From contig CM040421.1 in assembly GCA_022702705.1 (NCBI GenBank), positions 75,262,121 to 75,326,120 on the forward strand: a stretch of DNA of 64,000 bases. Reading direction: 5' to 3'. Of the stretch, positions 24,523 through 34,021 are shown piece by piece (the first letter of the stretch is position 1; each line of letters begins with the position of its first letter). Below the pieces are notes generated by a model. The model saw only the letters and a program-made list of their open reading frames with translations, did not search any database and had not been told where the DNA came from. The DNA is from Papilionanthe hookeriana x Papilionanthe teres. Taxonomy: Eukaryota > Streptophyta > Magnoliopsida > Asparagales > Orchidaceae. A program made the translations under genes and the position numbers.

Positions 24523-25482
24523 ACATGGCTGGAGGACTTCCCAGGGGGTTTGATGCTTGGGAACAGCTGCTCTATGCAAGAGAAGAATAGCCATGGTGTT
24601 CAATTAGGCTGGGACAACTCAGCAAGGAAGAATTGAAAATTTTGGCTCACATGAAGCTCTCGGCCTTGGCGTTTTCCGGCGACCCAGGCGGCTGGCCGGC
24701 AGGGTTAGGTCACCATCTTGATCAGAAGGATCAGGGGTTGGCAATGGTGCAGTCAATTAGCCATGGACATGTGTAAAGAGTTTAGCTTTAAGTGGTATGG
24801 GGAGAGGGGTGATTTTGGATCCAATTGGGTCAAGTCATGCAAATGGGTTGGGTTCACCTATCCAAGCTCTGGTTTGGGCTGAGGGAGGTCAGGTGAGTCA
24901 GCTAGATTAGTGGGGAGAAGTCACTATCCAAGTATGTTTAAGTTTAAACATAGTTTAGGGGAAGCATGAAAAGCTTAATCACCTTTAAGAGAATCCTTAA
25001 AGAGGCTCCTCCTCTTGCCATTTATGGGATGGTTACATGTCAAACTTCTCATGGCCTTACATGGGGCTTAAGGATGGCTTCATGGCTTCATTTGAGCATG
25101 GGGATGGCTTAGTCAATTTCATTGGAATGGATTTTAGGAATTTTGGCATTTTGATGGGAATTTGGATAAAGCCTAATTTTGAATGATTTAATCATAGGTT
25201 TCAAACTTTAGGGAATGATTTTATCAAGTGGATGATGAGAAGGAATTGGCATGTGGGCTTAGGATGAATTTTTGGGCTTTTGGGTTTGGTGGAAGTGGGC
25301 TTTTTGAAAGGCTTAAATGGGTGGGCCTTTATATTTCAAAATGGACTTTTGGATGAAGAATTTTGTGAAAGACCATGCCAAATAAATGTTGGGTTTAGTT
25401 TAGGGATGTTTCATGTATGGTTTGGAATCAATTTGGTGTGATTTGGAGTAGAATTGGGTTGAATTTGGGCTTTTTTGGTAAA

Positions 25483-25527
25483 GGGGCCAAGGTGGGCCAA
25501 ATTGGGCTAACTTGGGCTAAGGTTGGG
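25483..25527 (+). other. Potential G-quadruplex tract in LTR
   Basis: Five runs of three or four G separated by 7-8 nt (GGGGCCAAGGTGGGCCAAAT and onward). The 5' LTR copy at 45605-45638 keeps four runs and OGRE-2 has the C-rich complement near 59535-59580. The runs are on the strand opposite the element's transcript. Confidence 0.5.
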
Positions 25528-26879
25528 CTAAGGTTGAATTTGGTGTAAAATTAATGTTGAATAATGTTTGTGGGAGTGTTACAAAGAGTTTTCAACTTTG
25601 GTTGGGCTCTAATTTTGGGATTTGGGCCCATTTAGGTTAGGTTTGGGCTTAGGTCAATTTAAGGGATTTTCATTTTGGGTTAGGTTTGGGTGGAGTTTAG
25701 GATCAAATTTTGGGCAAATCAAGTTAGTGTTTTTTTTATGGGGATGTTAGGAAGGCTTTACAAAATATTTGGGGCCAATTAGAGTTGAATTGGGCTAGGT
25801 TTGGGTCATGGGTCAAAATTGGGCCTTAAGCCCCAAATTTGAATTGGGCCTAAATGTCAATCAAATTGGAGATAGATTTCATCTAAATTGATATTGGGGA
25901 TATTGAATTGAAGTTTAGAATTGAATTGAACCAAAATTGAGGTCAATTCAGTTGGTTTGGTTTGACAATGGGTTCACTTGGGTTAAAAAAATGGGTCAAA
26001 TAGGGGGTTTTGGTAAAAGTGGGGTAAATTGGCAAAATTGGCCCATGGTGTAGTTGAACAAAATGAAATTGAGAATATTCGGGATTTTTCGGAATTTTTT
26101 GGGAATTTTTAGAATTTTTGGACTTTTGGGGTAAAAGGGTATTTTGGTAATTTGGGGGGGTTTAGAGGTATTTTTGGAAATTTTAGTGTTTTTGGCCAAA
26201 TATGGTCAATTTGAGTGGTGGGAAGTGTTTAGGATTAATTTTGAGGAATCTTGGGTAATTTAGATAATTTTGCAAATTTTGGGTCATTTCAAGGGTATTT
26301 GCTTGGTTTGGTGGGTCTGGGGCCCCGGGGGTCAAAAACTGAAATTTTGAAAGAAATAAGATTGATCAGATGTGAGTGAAATGGAATCATTTTGGTTGAG
26401 CCATGAAGCCATATTAAGCCCATATGAGCCATGAGAGGACTCATTTGAGGCATTCACTATGTTGTTCCTAACCCTCTTAGGTAGGGGCTTAGGGGTTAAG
26501 GACCATCTATATGAATAACCTACATGAGTCAGGAAGTCAAGTTGGGTGAGAGTGTGATTTTAGGACATGGAATGTGTGTGAGAGTGTAGTGTATGTGCAA
26601 GTCAACCCTCACCGGACCAGGCCATCCAGGGTATTCCTAATGCCAAAAAGTCCTATAGGGAACTCATCCTTTAAACCTCCACATTTGATTCAACCCTCTA
26701 GGTGATTAGGGGTCTACAATCTAGTTTGTGGGGTTTGCAGGGAGTTAAGAAGTAGTTTGAATTTCTAAATGGTGGGTTCCATTTCTAGTCCTCTAAGATT
26801 AGTCAAAGGAAAAGCCTAAGGCTAACCAAGCACAAGTACTAAAGAGATCAACAAAACCAACACAGATGTCCAAGTGACA

Positions 26880-27179
26880 AACTTAGGACGAAGTAGAAGA
26901 ATTTCCGCTGGAGAGTATCAGGTATATTTCCAAGACTAGAGATTCCTGAACTCTCGCTGGGGAATAGAAAAGGAGGTGAACTCCAAATCACAAGATCTGG
27001 GGAATTCGATTTAGATTTCATTTTATTTTTAAATTTCAAATTTCAATGTGTGAGTTTAGATTTCGATTTGTTCTGAGTTTCAATTTTGATTGAAGTTTTA
27101 ATTTAAAATCAATTTAAGGAAATTTTGACTTTGAAATTTGGATTTGAAATGAGAATTGAAACCTGGGTTTCAACCTTGG
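26880..27179 (-). other. OGRE-1 3' noncoding segment next to LTR
   Basis: Noncoding DNA between the tandem repeat and the 3' LTR. A purine tract (GGGGAATAGAAAAGGAGG near 26960) is on the plus strand, the wrong strand for this element's plus-strand primer. I see no other feature. Confidence 0.4.
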
Positions 27180-28090
27180 GATTGCGAAGAGAACTGGAAT
27201 TTAGGTACCAGCCTCAGAGTGAGAATCAGAGTTTAAGTATCGACGAAAAAAGGATGAGAATCATAATTTAGGTACTGATCTCGAGAGAGTGAGATTTGAA
27301 ATTTAAGTATCAATCCTGAAAGAGAATCAAAATTTAGGTATCGATCTCGAAAAGAGAGTCGAAATTTAGGTACCGACCTCGAAATGAGAACCAAAATTTA
27401 GGTACCGTCTCGAAAGTTGTGAATCAAAATTTAGGTATCAATTTGAATGAGAGTTGGAATTTGGTACCGACCTCGAAGGAAGAGAACTGGAATTTGGTAC
27501 CAGTCTCGAAAATTTAGAATTGAAATTTGGTATCAATTCGAAAGAGAGTCGGAATTTGGTACCGACCTCGAAGGAAGAGAACTGGAATTTGGTACCAGTC
27601 TCGAAAATTTAGAATTGAAATTTGGTATCAATTCGAAAGAGAGTCTGAAATTGGTACCGACCTCGAAGGAAGAGAACTGGAATTTGGTACCAGTCTCTGA
27701 AATTTAGAATTGAAATTTGGTATCAATTCAAAAGAGAGTAGGAATTTGGTACCGACCTCGAAGGAAGATCACTGGAATTTGGTACCAGTCTCGGAAATTT
27801 AGAATTGAAACTTGGTATCAATTCGAAAGAGAGTCGGAATTTGGTACCGACCTCGAAAGGAAGAGAACTGGAATTTGGTACCAGTCTCGGGAATTTAGAA
27901 TTGAAATTTGGTATCAATTTGAAAGAGAGTCGGAATTTGGTACCGACCTCGAAGGAAGAGAACTGGAATTTGGTACCAGTCTCGGGAATTTAGAATTGAA
28001 ATTTGGTATCAATTCGAAAGAGTGTCGGAATTTGGTACCGACCTCGAAGGAAGAGAACTGGAATTTGGTACCAGTCTCAAAAATTTAGCT
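27180..28090. repeat. 95-bp tandem repeat with three ~32-bp subunits
   Basis: GGTACCGACCTCGAAGGA recurs at 27463, 27558, 27653, 27748, 27843, 27939 and 28034, a period of 95 (once 96) bp. Each unit holds three related subunits of about 33, 33 and 29 bp, each starting with a form of GAATTTGGTA. The stretch 27180-27462 has single degenerate ~30-bp subunits, the likely ancestral state. It lies between the AlkB ORF and the 3' LTR. Ogre-like elements are known for tandem repeats in this place. The open frames across it in both directions are a by-product of the repeat. Confidence 0.95.
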
Positions 28091-28835
28091 GTATGAAGAG
28101 GGACCCGGTCTTATGCCACCAGAACCAAATCGAACAAAGTTCGTGGCTCCGTGTCAACAGAACTAGTCAATCCTCTAAAACACAGAGGAAAGAGAACTGA
28201 AAGGAACTGGTAAGCGTACCAAGCTGAAAAGACTTGACTTAACGACAATTCGAAGAGAATATTCAAATTTCAAAAGAGTTTCCAACATATTTCGATGGAG
28301 GAAAGAACTGAAATGTTCAAATCAGAGGTTTGAGATCGAAATTCAATTCGGAGTTTAGATTTGTTTCGTTTGTCCTTTAACGATCCCATTTTATTTTTTG
28401 TTGTTTATTTAGTGTTCATGTGAGTTTTAAGGTCATTTTAATATTCAGATTTTTAGGAAAAGTTCTCATTTATTTTCTTTTCTTTTCTGTTCTTCGTTCA
28501 AAGTTTATTTAACTCTAATGGCATTTCCCAGTCAATTTGCACAAAAAGAGGTGAAGGCAAAATATGACGTAGTCGTTTTCATTCCAACTTGCTGAAAATA
28601 CATCATACAACTTGATCTAATCATGATGACATTTTCCTCGAAAATTTAATGTCTCAAACAATCCATGTAAATCCAAAACGGATTGTGTAAGATTCTTGTT
28701 GATTCATCCAAAAGCGTCTGTCAAAAATCCATGTCTGAATAGTAAGAAACATGGGCAATAACATCAACATCCAAGCCACCCTTGGCAGGAATTCAGCATG
28801 GATGTGTGTTGGAGGTGTGCTATTTCCCATGTAAC
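28091..28835 (-). other. 3' untranslated region after AlkB ORF
   Basis: Noncoding stretch between the AlkB stop and the tandem repeat. A short minus-strand frame (ATG near 28830, to 28654) with one hydrophobic segment follows the AlkB stop; nothing supports it as a gene. Confidence 0.4.
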
Positions 28836-29576
28836 TCACAGCTCGTAGGGCCGGAGACTCTCCAATTCTGGATCTGGCTGAAAGTGGTAAGGCATTTTTC
28901 TATCATCCATTCTTCTAAAAGTAACTGAGATCCGCTCCACAGGCACTCTTGGAATGCAATGCTTCGCAACGTCTGCTCCGTTTCCTTTTAACAGCAGAAC
29001 GGAACCTACCAGTAGTGGTATCTCCACCGACCCTCGGAACACACCGGGGCCTGCAATCTGGAGGTCAGATCCGACCATGATGTTGCACTGGTTGACGAAT
29101 GACACTGTGTAGAAGGGTCTAACAAAGTCATGATGGTCTATATGTGGAGGTATGCAGTCGCCTTCCTTGTAGATGTTAATAATGCAGCTGTTGGGTATGC
29201 AATCTGCAGGCAATACCCTCCATGTTATCATCCTTTTCACCATTCTCTTAATGATTTTTGGCATCGGATCCACCTCACTGCGATGGAGTATCCCTGGTGG
29301 ATTTCTTTTTCTGTCTATGGTAAAATTGTAGCAACATCCGCATTGGATTGTAACTCTTCCTTTTCCTGGCATCCATCTTCGGGGTTCTGAATAGGTCTTT
29401 TCTCTCAGGTGGCCAGCTCGGCCCACTTTCTGTAATTCGAGGATGCAGTCTACAATTTGTTGTTGTTCATAATCTGAGAATACATCTGTATGCAGCTCGA
29501 GGCCGTCTAAAATGTTGACCCTCTTGTCTCCAATTCTTTCAAAGTATTCAAAGGTTTTCTTCTCAACTAGTTGCAT
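28836..29576 (-). CDS. AlkB-type 2-oxoglutarate/Fe(II) dioxygenase domain carried by OGRE-1
   Basis: An open 246-codon frame from the ATG at 29576. It reads as a full AlkB dioxygenase domain of the plant ALKBH9/ALKBH10 type, enzymes that remove N6-methyl groups from RNA adenosine. Iron ligands are H145 and D147 (in DCIPPHIDHHDF) and H206 (in GADVAKHCIP). The 2-oxoglutarate site has N134/Y136 (INIY) and R215 and R221 (ERISVTFRR, the R-x5-R pattern). The N-terminal part (VNILDGLELHTDVFS, then GKGRVTIQCGCCYN) matches the family's substrate-side region. No key residue is missing. The frame is continuous with the upstream 29604-30323 ORF across one TAG and nine codons, so it was probably the C-terminal half of a ~495-residue protein. 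It has no introns and lies within the element's LTRs in the sense direction. Family assignment is by eye but the motif set is hard to mimic. Confidence 0.9.
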   Translation of the reverse strand: MQLVEKKTFEYFERIGDKRVNILDGLELHTDVFSDYEQQQIVDCILELQKVGRAGHLREKTYSEPRRWMPGKGRVTIQCGCCYNFTIDRKRNPPGILHRSEVDPMPKIIKRMVKRMITWRVLPADCIPNSCIINIYKEGDCIPPHIDHHDFVRPFYTVSFVNQCNIMVGSDLQIAGPGVFRGSVEIPLLVGSVLLLKGNGADVAKHCIPRVPVERISVTFRRMDDRKMPYHFQPDPELESLRPYEL

Positions 29577-29603
29577 TTTATTTAGCTCGTATTCCGGGAT
29601 TAT

Positions 29604-30323
29604 CTAAAGTCCTCGGTGTCTAGTAACATACTGCGGGATGAATGGCTTAACCCCAGCACGTTCTTCTGCATGTCTCGGCTCCTCGGGGATAGTCTCTGTA
29701 GGGACATCCCCTGGGGTTGCTTTCGCAACGAGACTCTTCGGATCCGGTACATCTGCTCGGCATCGAGGTACTGACTCTATTTCTGCTTTTCTTGGTACTT
29801 CTTTTAACTGTTCCGACTTTCTTGGAGTTGACTTTCTTCTTTCTGGTTCCTGACGAACCGGTCTCCTTGGAGCATTTGCACTAACGGTATCCACTATCTG
29901 TTTATGTTGATCTTCTGCTAACTTGGTCAACATTTTGTGAATGCGACGATTCTTATTTCTTCGTTGGGTAGCAGTGAGAGTAGCTCTCCTTACCCCTTGA
30001 ATTTCTACGGTTGCGGCATTGACAAGCCTGCCCTCTGCTGTGGCAACCACAGACTTAATTTTCTTATCTTCTTCGATTGCATGAGCGGCATTTGCTTTTC
30101 TTTTCTTGCTGCTGGATTGGTGGCTCGGGCCACTCATTTTCATCACTGTCTGTCTGTGAAGTTCTTCTCGATCAACTGGGATCCAATCATTTTCTTCGTG
30201 TTGTAAGCCGGCTGGTGTGAAGTTTGAGTCAATCTCTATCACTGCTCCATCCCTCACCCTCTTTTCATCAAGTGCTAGACTCACGCCATTTCTAAAGTTT
30301 AGAACCAACCGCCCCTTCGACAT
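29604..30323 (-). CDS. N-terminal basic region of the OGRE-1 3' ORF
   Basis: The likely start is the ATG at 30323 (MSKGRLVLNFRNGVSLAL), 5 nt after a strong 3' splice site. The frame can be opened 18 nt further upstream only with a TTG, across the splice site. The 239-residue product is hydrophilic and basic, with a probable nuclear-localisation-like SSKKRKAN and a motif ATLTATQRRNKNRR. Both the N-terminus and this motif resemble the 5' ORF1 of the same element (KLIFSFTNGLDLAV and APLTQTQKRNRSR). The last 90 residues are Pro/Arg/Glu-rich and look disordered. It ends at a TAG (29606-29604), nine codons before the in-frame AlkB ATG. Most likely it is the N-terminal half of one AlkB-containing protein, now split or joined by stop-codon readthrough. 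Function unknown; RNA or chromatin binding is a guess. Confidence 0.7.
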   Translation of the reverse strand: MSKGRLVLNFRNGVSLALDEKRVRDGAVIEIDSNFTPAGLQHEENDWIPVDREELHRQTVMKMSGPSHQSSSKKRKANAAHAIEEDKKIKSVVATAEGRLVNAATVEIQGVRRATLTATQRRNKNRRIHKMLTKLAEDQHKQIVDTVSANAPRRPVRQEPERRKSTPRKSEQLKEVPRKAEIESVPRCRADVPDPKSLVAKATPGDVPTETIPEEPRHAEERAGVKPFIPQYVTRHRGL

Positions 30324-30348
30324 TTCCCTGCGAAAAAACAAGCAAAAG
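30324..30348 (-). promoter_or_regulatory. Candidate 3' splice site before AlkB ORF
   Basis: On the minus strand TTGCTTGTTTTTTCGCAG is followed by GGAAATG. The T-rich tract and CAG are a textbook plant acceptor; the exon would begin at 30327 and the ORF's ATG is 5 nt in. Together with a donor in the 5' leader it would make a spliced subgenomic mRNA for the 3' ORF. Confidence 0.6.
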
Positions 30349-30639
30349 TATCAGGGGCTGTACTAAGAACAAGAACAATAAGAAAAATACTTAAAAATTC
30401 TTATTCACTTCTTTTAAATTTAAAGAAAGTAGGAAGAGATAAGAAAATATCAGGAATGAATGGATTTAAAAGGAAAGATTGACATTTTATTATTACGATT
30501 TCCCATGTTTTCTTTTTAACATTTTTGTTGATGAGATTTTTTTTATCATCCATTTTATTTTGTTTTGGGTTCGGACCCAGTCACAAAGTGATTACTTCAC
30601 CCGTATTTCTAGGGATAGGATTCTACTTTAGAGGCCACC
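30349..30639 (-). other. Spacer between integrase and AlkB ORF
   Basis: About 290 bp of noncoding, mostly AT-rich DNA after the integrase C-terminus. Its end forms the pyrimidine-rich run-up to the splice site. No ORF seen. Confidence 0.5.
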
Positions 30640-31800
30640 ATTCGAAACATCAGGTTGCGTAATACTTCTTTAAATACCGTCCATTGATTGGAAGCATGGG
30701 TCGTTCTCCACGGCAATTCACCGCTTGGTAGGAACCTCCGAGTAGATCGTCTCGACCACAAATGGTCCCTCCCGTGTTGGTTCAAATTTACCTCCTTTCT
30801 TTTGGTGTGCAAGGATAGGTCTCTTGAGAACAAGAACTAAGTCACCGACTTTGAAAGTTCTTGGGCGGACCAGTTTATCATGGGCCTGGATCATCCTGGC
30901 TTGATAAAGTTCCAAATTCTGCTGTGCGGAAAGTCTATTCCCTTCCAAGCTTTTCAATTCTTCCAGTTGTAGTCTGGCATTTTCTTCTGTAGTAATCTTG
31001 TTTGCAACTGCAATTCTAAGAGACGGAAGCTGAACTTCCAAGGGTAAAACTGCTTCGGACCCGTACACTAAAGCGTAAGGCGTAGACTGAGTAGGAGTCC
31101 TAAAAGTCATCCTGTAGGCCCATAAGGCTTCTAACAACTTCACGTGCCAATTTCTCTTGTTATCGTCCAAAGTTTTCTTTAAATTTTGAATGAGAGTTTT
31201 ATTAAAAGCCTCGGCCAAGCCGTTTGCTCTTGGGTAGTAGATCGTTGAGTATCGCCAATCGATCACGTGTCTTCTGACAAAATTGTTGATCTTTGTACTT
31301 TTGAATGCAGACTCGTTATCTGAAATGATCCTGCGCGGTACCCCAAAAAGGTAGACGACTTGGTTCTTAAAAAACTGTAGCACGTGGTGTGCCTTCACTT
31401 CTCTGAGTGGTATAGCTTCTACCTATTTAGAAAAGTAGTCTGTAGCTGCAAGAATGAAGCGATGTCCTCTTGAAGAAGGCGGTTCTATCAGACCCACTAT
31501 ATCTGTGCTTAAACACTCAAATGGCCACGACGCGATTGTCGGATGTAGCACATTTGGAGGTTGGTGTAGAACCTCTCCGTGCACTTGGCACTGGTGACAA
31601 CTTTTGGCAACTTTCATACAGTCGGTCATCATTGAGGGCCAGTAGTACCCTAGTCTTTTAATCTTCATTTTCATTTTTGGACCCGACTGATGAGCACCAC
31701 AAAGTCCTGAATGCACTTCTTTAACAATTTCACGAGCCTCGGACCCGCTCAGGCACCTTAGCCACATCTGGTAAAAAGACCTTCTGTATAACGTATTGTT
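30640..31800 (-). pseudogene. OGRE-1 integrase, broken
   Basis: The zinc-binding part (31767-31580) shows the H-H-C-C set in KEVHSGLCGAHQSG and SCHQCQVHG. The catalytic core has D in ECLSTDIVG, D in RIISDNESAF and E in GLAEAFNKTL. The C-terminal part reads PYALVYGSEAVLPLEV and a chromodomain-less tail ending near YLKKYYAT at about 30655. Lesions: a frameshift near 31810 at the junction with RNase H, a TAG replacing the usual Trp after YFSK (near 31423), and a frameshift near 30740. The catalytic residues survive but the chain is interrupted. Confidence 0.85.
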
Positions 31801-31802
31801 TA

Positions 31803-32465
31803 TTAATGCGTAAGACGCAGTTCTTTTCTTGATTTGATGGCTAAGAACTTATCGTCGAGCGGGTTTCTCGTTTGCAAGTAGTCTATTAGTGGCTGTCGCC
31901 AATCTTCTGTATTTTCTGTCACAGCTGTAATTGTTTCTTCTGCTTTTCTTTCTGATTTGTGTACTGTATCTATGTCGAGTACTGATAGGACCTGTCGTCC
32001 CTGAACTGACATTCCAACTGACTCATCCTGCAAGCAGGCAAATTCTTTTGCAAGGCGGGCTAACGCATCGGCGATAGCATTTTCTTTCCTGGGAATCTTG
32101 TAGATCGTTACATTTGGAATTTGTTCCAGCAATTTCATGGCATACTGAAAGTACTGCTCGAGCCTTGGCTTTAGAATTCTGTATTGTCCGGCGACCTGTT
32201 GAATGATCAACTGAGAATCTCCATAGATGTTGATATCCGTTATCCCCATCTGAATGGTTAATTCCAATCCGGTTATGAGGGCTTCGTATTCTGCCTCGTT
32301 GTTTGTACAAGGTTCTGTTAAGTGGTAGGAGCATCTTAACTTTCCCCGCTCCGGTGTTATAAAGATTAGTCCGATTCCTGCCTTACTGGGCACTATCATT
32401 TGCGATTCTTTATCTTTCTATGTTGAAGATGCTCTGTCAAAGTACAGTTCCCAACGTCGATCATC
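31803..32465 (-). pseudogene. OGRE-1 second (archaeal-type) RNase H, broken
   Basis: A separate RNase H domain after the gypsy RNase H. It starts at WELYFDRASST (near 32455), crosses a TAG at 32418-32420, and continues in the same frame to 31803. Catalytic candidates are D in YFD, E in NNEAEYEALI, D in YGDSQLII and D in ENAIADALARL. A second RNase H of this kind is reported for the Tat lineage of plant Ty3/gypsy elements, which supports the lineage call. It would assist removal of RNA from the RNA-DNA hybrid. The TAG is in place of a usual sense codon after the first active-site segment. Confidence 0.8.
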
Positions 32466-33850
32466 AGGGTCTTCTAGGCTCATTATCTGCTCGTCAGGCA
32501 AATCGTCGTCGAGAGGCGAATCCGCCGGCAAAGGGTGTGCTGCGAGGAAGTCTGCTAAGACTTGTCCCTTTACGGTACGAAGAGGAACAAAAGTTATGTC
32601 GAATTGCAATAGTATCATCGACCACCTGGCAAGTCTTCCAGAAAGCGTTGGTCGGGTCATTAAGTATTGCAACAGATTAACTCTCGAAATGAGGTTGACC
32701 TTATGGGAAAGCATGTAATGCCTGAGCTTTTGAGCGGCGAAGTTCAGGGCCAAACAAGCTTCTCAATCGGAGGATACTTTACTTCCGTCGGGATTAGACA
32801 ACGGCTTAGGTAGTAGAGAGCATTTTCTTTTCGCTCGTCATTTACCTGGGCTAGCAGGACTCCGAGAGAATCGTCTAAAGCCGCGGTATAAAGTATCAAT
32901 GGTTTACTTGAGACTGGGGCTGCTAAGACAGGAGGTGTCATTAAATATTTCTTAACGTCCTTGAAAGCCCGCTGGCATTTCTCATCCCAAACGAATTTGG
33001 CTTCCTTTTTAACCAATGCCGAGAAGGGCTGACAACTACCTGACAAGTTCGAGATAAAGCGTCGAAGATATGTCAACTTCCCTTGAAAGGATCATAGTTG
33101 TTTCAAAGTTTTGGGAGGAGGCATTTCTAAAATAGCTTTAATCTTCTCCGGATCGATTTCAATCCCGCGATGTCGGACAACAAATCCTAATAATTTCCCG
33201 GAGGTGACGTCGAAGGTGCATTTTAAGGGATTCATCTTAAGGTTAAATTGTCTTAGTTGCTCGAAAACAATTCTCAAATCATACAGGTGATCTTCCTTCA
33301 GTTTACTTTTGATGACCACATCATCCACGTAGAACTCGACTTGGTTGTGAATGAGATCATCAAAAATCTTCGTCATCGCTCTTTGGTGTGTTGCTCCTAC
33401 GTTCTTTAGTCCGAATGGAATTAGTGTGTAGCAATACACTCCGATCGGCGTTCTGAATGCCGTGAGCTTTTCGTCTTCTGGTGCCATCTTTATCTGGTTG
33501 TATCCCGACCATCCATCCATAAATGAGAAGATTTCATGCGTCGAAGCGATGTTGATCATCAGTTCTGGGATTGGTAGTGGAAATTCATCCTTTGGACATG
33601 CTTTATTCAAATCTCTGAAATCCACGCAGATTCTGATCTAACCATTCTTCTTTCTGACTGGTACCACGTTGGCTAACCAAGTTGGATATTGTTCTTCATG
33701 GAAAAATTTACCGTCTATTAGCTTCTTAACTTCGGCTATTACTTGTTGCTCAATTTCTAGACGCATTCTTCTGGGAGCTTGTCTGACTGGAACGGAAGTA
33801 GGATCCACTCCTAGCCTGTAAACTGCGACTTCTGGAGCTAATCCTGGCAT
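32466..33850 (-). pseudogene. OGRE-1 reverse transcriptase and gypsy RNase H, broken
   Basis: RT begins near PGLAPEVAVYRLGVDP (33850) and includes YPTWLANVVPVRKKNG, then a TAG, then VDFRDLNKACPKDEFPLP. The fingers/palm follow with FSFMDGWSGYNQIKMAPED and the intact catalytic YVDD (VEFYVDDVVIKSK). After LKQL a TGA, probably from CGA, interrupts; the thumb and RNase H resume with LTYLRRFISNLSG and LGVLLAQVNDERKENALYYL. A one-base frameshift lies near 32755; the frame then reads LNFAAQKLRHYMLSHKV. All RT catalytic residues remain, so the breaks look recent relative to ATH-2. Confidence 0.88.
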
Positions 33851-34021
33851 TTCGTCTTAACTCCGAGCAAAACAGTCCTTGAATTCCATTAATAGCTTGA
33901 TTATGTCTTCAGAGTCTTCTTTATTAAGTAAGGAGCTAACAAAGGTAGGCCTAGGCTCTTCGCTAGTACCTAACTTAACTTCCGTTAACTCGTCTATTGT
34001 AGATTTGATTTCTTCTTTGAA
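33851..34021 (-). pseudogene. Linker between spacer ORF and RT
   Basis: Reading in the frame of RT, this short stretch gives LLMEFKDCFARS followed by a TAA where Tat/gypsy relatives usually have Trp, then DEMPG. A second TAA at 34022-34024 ends the upstream spacer ORF. Both lie in what was one continuous pol frame. Confidence 0.6.

Larger units (their letters stand above)
19383..26879 (-). repeat. OGRE-1 3' LTR (about 7.5 kb)
   Basis: It matches 39520-46998 along its whole length. A hand count over about 265 bp (from 19661) gives 13 differences, near 5%. The left end is fixed by the target duplication; the right end is uncertain by some bases because the terminal 40 bp differ between copies. 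Contents in plus order: (AT)n tract, U5-like part, TTTAA microsatellite, AT-rich part, CpG-rich island at 23712-23935, and a G-rich block at 24960-26350. No convincing gene lies in it, and I did not find a clear polypurine tract just right of it. Confidence 0.88.

Noticed and set aside
26956..26976. Purine-rich tract as the OGRE-1 polypurine tract
   Set aside because: It is on the plus strand, about 80 bp from the LTR edge, whereas this element is transcribed from the minus strand.
27180..28090. CRISPR array
   Set aside because: Repeats are contiguous without unique spacers, and the context is a plant retrotransposon.
27447..28200. Overlapping open frames of 60-120 codons on both strands
   Set aside because: They arise from the 95-bp tandem repeat, whose period keeps stops at bay for a few units; the peptides are simple repeats with no family and shift frame where the period is 96.
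28654..28830. Short frame with a hydrophobic segment after the AlkB stop
   Set aside because: Only about 58 codons from an ATG, no motif, and AT-rich 3' noncoding context; the hydrophobic stretch is not enough to call a gene.
29130..29390. Plus-strand 86-codon frame opposite the AlkB ORF
   Set aside because: Shadow of the minus-strand coding region; no recognisable motif.
28836..30323. AlkB ORF as a host ALKBH gene into which the element inserted
   Set aside because: It lies wholly between the LTRs, in sense after integrase, without introns, and is fused in frame to a module shared with the element's own ORF1. Flanking DNA on both sides is element sequence.
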